A model generated the notes under the pieces. It was not told where the DNA came from. It did no database searches and saw nothing but the letters and a program-made list of their open reading frames with translations. Source: LSCE01 sp050485425 (GTDB taxonomy: Bacteria; Pseudomonadota; Gammaproteobacteria; Nitrococcales; Aquisalimonadaceae). Taken from it: a DNA stretch of 64,000 nt. This document shows positions 60,359 through 64,000 of this stretch, one piece after another. The DNA lies in the NCBI GenBank assembly GCA_050485425.1, contig JBJHBJ010000011.1:30010-94009 (forward strand). Reading direction: 5' to 3'. The translations under genes were made by a program, and so were the position numbers. Each line of letters opens with the position of its first letter. Positions within the stretch are counted from its first letter, which is position 1.

Positions 60359-61423
60359 ATGCGAAGCAGGATCTCTGACATCCATATCGCCCGCGAGCAG
60401 CCGCTGCCGCCGCCGCGGGCGCTGCATGAAGAACTTCCGGTGGCGGACCGCGAGGTGGAGCGTATCGTCGCCTGGCGTTCCACGACTCGCGATATTCTTC
60501 GCGGCAACGACGACCGCCTGTTGGTCATCGTCGGTCCATGTTCCATCCACGAGCCGGCCTCGGTGCTGGACTACGCCCGCCGCCTGCAGGCGTATTCGGC
60601 CAGCGTCTCGGATGCGCTGTTTCCGGTCATGCGCGTCTACTTCGAGAAGCCCAGAACGCGCATGGGCTGGAAAGGGCTGATCTACGATCCGGACCTGAGC
60701 GGTGAAGGGGATATCCGCAAGGGATTGTTCCTGGCCCGTCGGACCCTCCTGGACTGTGCCGAACTGGGCGTCCCTGCGGCCACCGAGATCCTCGACCTGG
60801 TGACACCGCAGTACTATTCCGACCTGCTGACCTGGGGCGCCATCGGCGCCAGAACCGTGGAAAGTCAGTTGCACCGCCAGATGGCGTCTGCGCTATCGGC
60901 ACCGGTTGGCTTCAAGAACGCCACCGACGGCAGCGTCGCCATCGCCGTCGATGCCATCCATGTCGCTGCGCAGCCGCATACCTTTCCGACCATCTCGATG
61001 GAAGGCAGCGCGATGATCGTGACCACCACCGGTAACCCGGACGGACATCTGATCCTGCGCGGGCGCGGCGATGGCACCAACTACGATGCCGACAGCGTCG
61101 CCCGGGCGGCCGAGACCCTGGCCGGGAGCGGGTTGGCACCGCGGCTGGTGGTGGACTGCAGTCACGGCAACAGCGGCAAGGACCACTTGCGCCAGCCCCG
61201 GGTGGCCGAGGATGTTGCCCGGCAGGTCGCCGACGGTTCACGCCGGATCTGCGGCGTGATGCTGGAAAGTCACCTGGTGGCGGGGCGGCAGGATATCGTC
61301 AACGGACGCAAAGGCCTGCGCTACGGCCAGAGCGTGACCGACGCCTGCATGGACTGGGGCATGACGACACCGGTACTGGATGCGCTGGCCGAAGCCGTTC
61401 GCAGCCGACGGAGCCGTGCGTGA
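60359..61423 (+). CDS. 3-deoxy-7-phosphoheptulonate (DAHP) synthase, AroF/G/H type
   Basis: This 354-residue class I-alpha DAHP synthase condenses phosphoenolpyruvate and erythrose 4-phosphate, the first step of aromatic amino-acid synthesis. The GPCSIHEP motif (about 60-67), FEKPRTRMGWKG (about 98-109), GARTVESQLHRQMAS and VDCSHGNSGK (about 262-271) are intact. The feedback-type (Phe, Tyr or Trp) cannot be assigned by eye, so no specific symbol is given. Start: ATG 60359 after GGGGAG. The next gene overlaps its 3' end by about 8 bases. Confidence 0.95.
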   Translation: MRSRISDIHIAREQPLPPPRALHEELPVADREVERIVAWRSTTRDILRGNDDRLLVIVGPCSIHEPASVLDYARRLQAYSASVSDALFPVMRVYFEKPRTRMGWKGLIYDPDLSGEGDIRKGLFLARRTLLDCAELGVPAATEILDLVTPQYYSDLLTWGAIGARTVESQLHRQMASALSAPVGFKNATDGSVAIAVDAIHVAAQPHTFPTISMEGSAMIVTTTGNPDGHLILRGRGDGTNYDADSVARAAETLAGSGLAPRLVVDCSHGNSGKDHLRQPRVAEDVARQVADGSRRICGVMLESHLVAGRQDIVNGRKGLRYGQSVTDACMDWGMTTPVLDALAEAVRSRRSRA

Positions 61424-62312
61424 GCGCGTGCCGGTGGCCACACGTGCCGGCCGCGCGGTGACGCCCGACGTGCGCCGTCGCCTGACCGACATGGCCTGCC
61501 TGTGCGTCCCGCTGGGCCTGCTGCTCGGGCTGAATGTGACCGCCCAGGGTCTGCCCACATGGGCGCTGGTCCTGGCCTGGGTGCTGCTGTCGCTGATGGC
61601 CTGGTACGGTCTCTGGCAGCGTGCGCTCAGCCGCCGCCGCGCATTTCTCAACGCCTATTTCCGACGTATCAGCTGGTGGCGCAGGTGGTTGCGCGGCGGA
61701 TTGCTGCTGGCAGCCAGGCAGCTAATGCACGCCGGCTTGCTGGGCCTGGTGCTGTTGGTGGCGGTGGTGCGTCTCGAAGATCCGCTGGTCTGGCGGATAC
61801 TCCTGCTCAACGTCATCGTGCTGGTGCTGCTGCACGCCCTCGTGGGCCGGCTCCTGGCCGGACACGTCTCCCGGCGCTATAGCACCGAACTGGTCTGGCG
61901 GGTCACGCTGGTGCTCAATTTCCTGCTGGCTTTTCCGGCCCTGATGGTGCTGGCCCTGCACGCCAGCTATCCCGACCTGGCGGATACGGGACTGCGTGAG
62001 GCGATCTGGAACGAGACGTTGCGTCAGGATGCTTCCAGTCCGATCCTGCTGGCGCTGATGCAACTGGCCGCCGCCAAGGACGCCACGGGCTGGTGGTTGG
62101 GGCAGCAACTGCTCCCCGGACTGGGCGAGCCGATGTTCCAGATCAGCGGCTGGTTGATCATACTTGCCGCAGAAGGGGTGTTTTTGTGGTCCTATCTCCA
62201 GGTGGGCGCGGGGGCACTGGAGTTCGTGGATCGGCGGCTTCGTCCGCAGTCCGCAGCACGGACCGTAACGGGGCCGGGACGGCCCGCGCCGCAGGAACCG
62301 ACAGCAGGGTAG
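61416..62312 (+). CDS. Uncharacterised multi-pass membrane protein
   Basis: This protein of about 298 residues has roughly six hydrophobic segments. These include MACLCVPLGLLLGLNV, TWALVLAWVLLSLMAWYGLW, LMHAGLLGLVLLVAVV and WRILLLNVIVLVLLHALVG. An arginine-rich loop follows the second segment. I recognise no family. The start is uncertain: GTG 61416 with GGAG five bases upstream overlaps the DAHP synthase stop, and GTG 61428 is an alternative. It is followed after 2 bases by another uncharacterised gene, so the two probably work together. Confidence 0.65.
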   Translation: MRERVPVATRAGRAVTPDVRRRLTDMACLCVPLGLLLGLNVTAQGLPTWALVLAWVLLSLMAWYGLWQRALSRRRAFLNAYFRRISWWRRWLRGGLLLAARQLMHAGLLGLVLLVAVVRLEDPLVWRILLLNVIVLVLLHALVGRLLAGHVSRRYSTELVWRVTLVLNFLLAFPALMVLALHASYPDLADTGLREAIWNETLRQDASSPILLALMQLAAAKDATGWWLGQQLLPGLGEPMFQISGWLIILAAEGVFLWSYLQVGAGALEFVDRRLRPQSAARTVTGPGRPAPQEPTAG

Positions 62313-62314
62313 CC

Positions 62315-63433
62315 ATGTCAGCCAGCATGCGTCTTACGGCAGGAAGCGTCGCCGGCACCGGTCTACGACTGGTGCTGGTCGCCGCTTGCCTTGCCGCGAT
62401 CTGGCTGGCGCTGGATCAGCGGGAGAACTGGCGTACCGCCTGGCAGCCGGCGCCCCCGGTCCATGTGACGCTTGCCGGTGAGCACTACCGGGTGCCCGCG
62501 GAACGTGCGGAGACGCTGGCGCTGCTCTCCAGCCTGCGATTTGCGGACGGCGAGGCGGAGGCGCGGGAGATGGCGCATGCCCACCTGCGCCGGGGGCTCG
62601 ATGCCTTATTCGATGATCTCTCTGCCCAGCTTCCCCGGTTTGCCGACTGGTACTACTCGCTGGGTGGGGAATATTCGCGCATCTCCATGTCCCTGCTGCA
62701 ATGGATGCGGTTGTCAGAGGGCGGCTACGTGGAGCGGAAGGCGCAGGAACTGGTTTTCGATGCCAGCGGTTTCCAGCAGCGCCTGCAGGGGTTGCGGCTG
62801 GATGTGGATGAACGCCTCATGCAGCAGATGCGGGGTACCCGCGAAAGCTGGCTGGCGGAGATGTTGCGGCAGATGGAAAGCGACCGGCTGCCGCTGCCGC
62901 CGCGGCAGCAGGAAGAGGCCGTTGCGCTGGACCAGCTGATGGCGCGGCTTTCCGGTCACGGCAGCGAAGCATTTTCCCTGAGACTGTCGGCAAGCAGTGC
63001 CGTTGCCGGCGGTGCCGCGGCGGGACCGTTCCTGTGGCGGCTGGCCAGCCGTCGCGCCGTCGCCATGAGCGGCCAGGCCATCGCCGCCCGGGGCGCGGCC
63101 CGCGGTGCTGCCCGGGCCGGGGCGGCAGCGGGGGGCGGTGCCGCGCTGTGCGCGCCCACCGGCCCCGGAGCCCTGGCCTGCGCGCTTGCTGCCGGCGGTG
63201 CCACCTGGCTGGCAACCGACTGGGCCTTGTTGCGCGTGGACGAGATGCTGAACCGGGACGAGTTTCTGGAAGCGCTGCAGGCGGGCCTGGACGAGTTGCG
63301 TCACGAGGTGGAACAGGAGCTGCTTGCCGCCTACGATGAACTGGTGGAGCAGCGCTACGGCGCCATGCAACAGGACATACGGCGGACGTTCGTCCCGGTC
63401 GGGGTGCTGGACGGCACAAGAACCTCCCGGTGA
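62315..63433 (+). CDS. Uncharacterised membrane-anchored protein with Gly/Ala-rich segment
   Basis: This 372-residue protein has one N-terminal membrane helix (LRLVLVAACLAAIWLAL). A long charged, probably coiled or helical extracytoplasmic region (about 45-225) is followed by a Gly/Ala-rich hydrophobic stretch (about 225-310). That stretch has glycine-zipper-like repeats (GGAAAG, GAARGAARAGAAAGGGAA), and the tail is charged. I recognise no family. Such glycine-zipper hydrophobic regions can oligomerise in membranes. It is tightly coupled to the membrane-protein gene upstream (2-base gap). Confidence 0.65.
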   Translation: MSASMRLTAGSVAGTGLRLVLVAACLAAIWLALDQRENWRTAWQPAPPVHVTLAGEHYRVPAERAETLALLSSLRFADGEAEAREMAHAHLRRGLDALFDDLSAQLPRFADWYYSLGGEYSRISMSLLQWMRLSEGGYVERKAQELVFDASGFQQRLQGLRLDVDERLMQQMRGTRESWLAEMLRQMESDRLPLPPRQQEEAVALDQLMARLSGHGSEAFSLRLSASSAVAGGAAAGPFLWRLASRRAVAMSGQAIAARGAARGAARAGAAAGGGAALCAPTGPGALACALAAGGATWLATDWALLRVDEMLNRDEFLEALQAGLDELRHEVEQELLAAYDELVEQRYGAMQQDIRRTFVPVGVLDGTRTSR

Positions 63434-64000
63434 TATCGGGAATACCATCCGCCGCAGAATCGCGTATAATGCGCCCCGCCAGATGGACCGGGCGGTCTAT
63501 CGAGGCGCTTGGCGGGGACCGTCCGGAGGGTCGGACGGAGTGCCGGGCAGCGCGTATGGCGGCACGGGAGAGCGGCCGGGGAGGAAAAATGTCGCGGTGC
63601 AGCACATCCGGTGATATGCTATGGGGGCTGGATTTGGCGGCGGCAGGACCAACGGGCGCGGCCACTAGGGGCGCGCCGTTCGTGGTTGCCGTTCCGTCAG
63701 CAGGTTGGCCATTCCCACGACGGATGGCTTCTAGGGGTGATCGCTGGCTGTAAAGCGGCTGGGCGAGACCTCACACGGAGTGCGCTGGAAAGCAGGCTAC
63801 ACATCCGATCGCTGCTGCATAACCTGGTGGCGGCTCTAGACGATTTCCCGACAGGGGCTCGGTCGAGGCAATGGCCCGGCGGAGCGCTTCCGCGTTGCAG
63901 GCCCGCTCGGGGCCGCATCGCCAAGCCGTCGCGGCTTCGGCAGGCCGCAGCGCCCCGGGAAACGGTCTATGCAGTGCGCCGTTCGGGGCGACGCCAGTCC
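63434..64000. other. No recognisable gene; possible RNA or leader region
   Basis: About 570 bases at the end of the window lack a convincing coding frame: the short open frames are arginine/glycine-rich and unlike any family. Several GC-rich inverted segments are present, for example GGACCGTCC at 63516-63524. I checked by eye for RNase P RNA, tmRNA and 6S RNA core sequences and did not find them. The content may be a long leader for a gene beyond the window, or an uncharacterised RNA. Confidence 0.4.
63465..63470 (+). promoter_or_regulatory. Perfect -10 TATAAT with GC-rich discriminator
   Basis: TATAAT is followed by GCGCCCCGCC, a GC-rich discriminator of the sort found at stable-RNA or stringently controlled promoters. 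No good -35 is visible at 17 bases upstream. No convincing gene follows within the remaining 530 bases. Confidence 0.4.

Noticed and set aside
63430..63753. Open frame of 107 codons after the last gene
   Set aside because: Arg/Gly/Ser-rich with no motif, and its start lies upstream of the TATAAT element. Not convincing as a gene.
63434..64000. RNase P RNA, tmRNA or 6S RNA
   Set aside because: The conserved core sequences of these RNAs (for example the GAGGAAAGTCCGGGCT of RNase P) were not found.
1..64000. CRISPR arrays, insertion sequences, integrases, tRNA genes
   Set aside because: Looked for by eye as regular repeats, transposase or integrase motifs and tRNA-like cloverleaf sequence. None seen, though short tRNAs could be missed without a program.

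Overview
The window is high-GC bacterial DNA with dense, mostly co-directional gene strings and many 4-base ATGA/GTGA overlaps. Gene types such as RhlE, MtgA, PBP7 (PbpG), NfsA-type nitroreductase, an AroF/G/H-type DAHP synthase, GntP and LctP permeases and a MexEF-like RND pump suggest a gammaproteobacterium, possibly a free-living or halophilic heterotroph. No rRNA, tRNA, CRISPR array, transposase or integrase was seen.

Layout. (1) 0.25-5.5 kb: rhlE; two divergent patatin-like hydrolases with a TGC-N3-GCA palindrome between them, the second followed by a GntP permease (a polyhydroxybutyrate/3-hydroxybutyrate flavour); and a small SelW-like protein. (2) 5.5-30.4 kb: a large catabolic island. 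It holds a MarR regulator, an orphan DUF1116 (AllG/YlbE-like) protein, a branched-chain-type ABC transporter with two paralogous binding proteins flanking an Fe(II)/2-oxoglutarate dioxygenase, and a sugar/polyol-type ABC transporter with two unequal ATPases. These are followed by acetamidase/formamidase, aldehyde dehydrogenase, GMC alcohol oxidase, a ring-opening-type amidohydrolase and a three-subunit molybdenum hydroxylase whose FeS subunit carries a fused CoxG-like domain. (3) 30.4-33 kb: a self-operated ArsR regulator, two secreted proteins and mtgA. (4) 33-41.2 kb: an ATP-grasp ligase and a MoxR/DUF58/DUF4129/DUF4350/SpoIIM/RDD membrane-associated cluster. (5) 41.3-50.7 kb: DUF1992, an orphan beta-carbonic-anhydrase-like protein, a macrodomain-pncB-pncA NAD salvage operon, pbpG, traX, a frameshifted Bcr/CflA pump and a lactate permease. 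(6) 50.8-58.6 kb: a YciI-like protein, a MexEF-OprN-like RND operon with a SoxR-like promoter, and LysR. (7) 58.6-64 kb: DJ-1/PfpI, nfsA, DAHP synthase, two uncharacterised membrane-associated proteins, and about 570 bases without a convincing gene behind a perfect TATAAT.

The main discovery is that a palindromic box, ATCAGT-N2-ACTGAT, occurs in front of marR, the first transporter operon, the second transporter/oxidation operon, and between the divergent amidohydrolase and molybdenum hydroxylase genes. Three of the four copies share an extended 25-base form ending in TTGRTG at identical spacing. This ties about 20 genes into one apparent regulon for uptake and oxidation of a nitrogen-containing substrate, probably an amide, ureide or N-heterocycle. 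The substrate cannot be read from the sequence.
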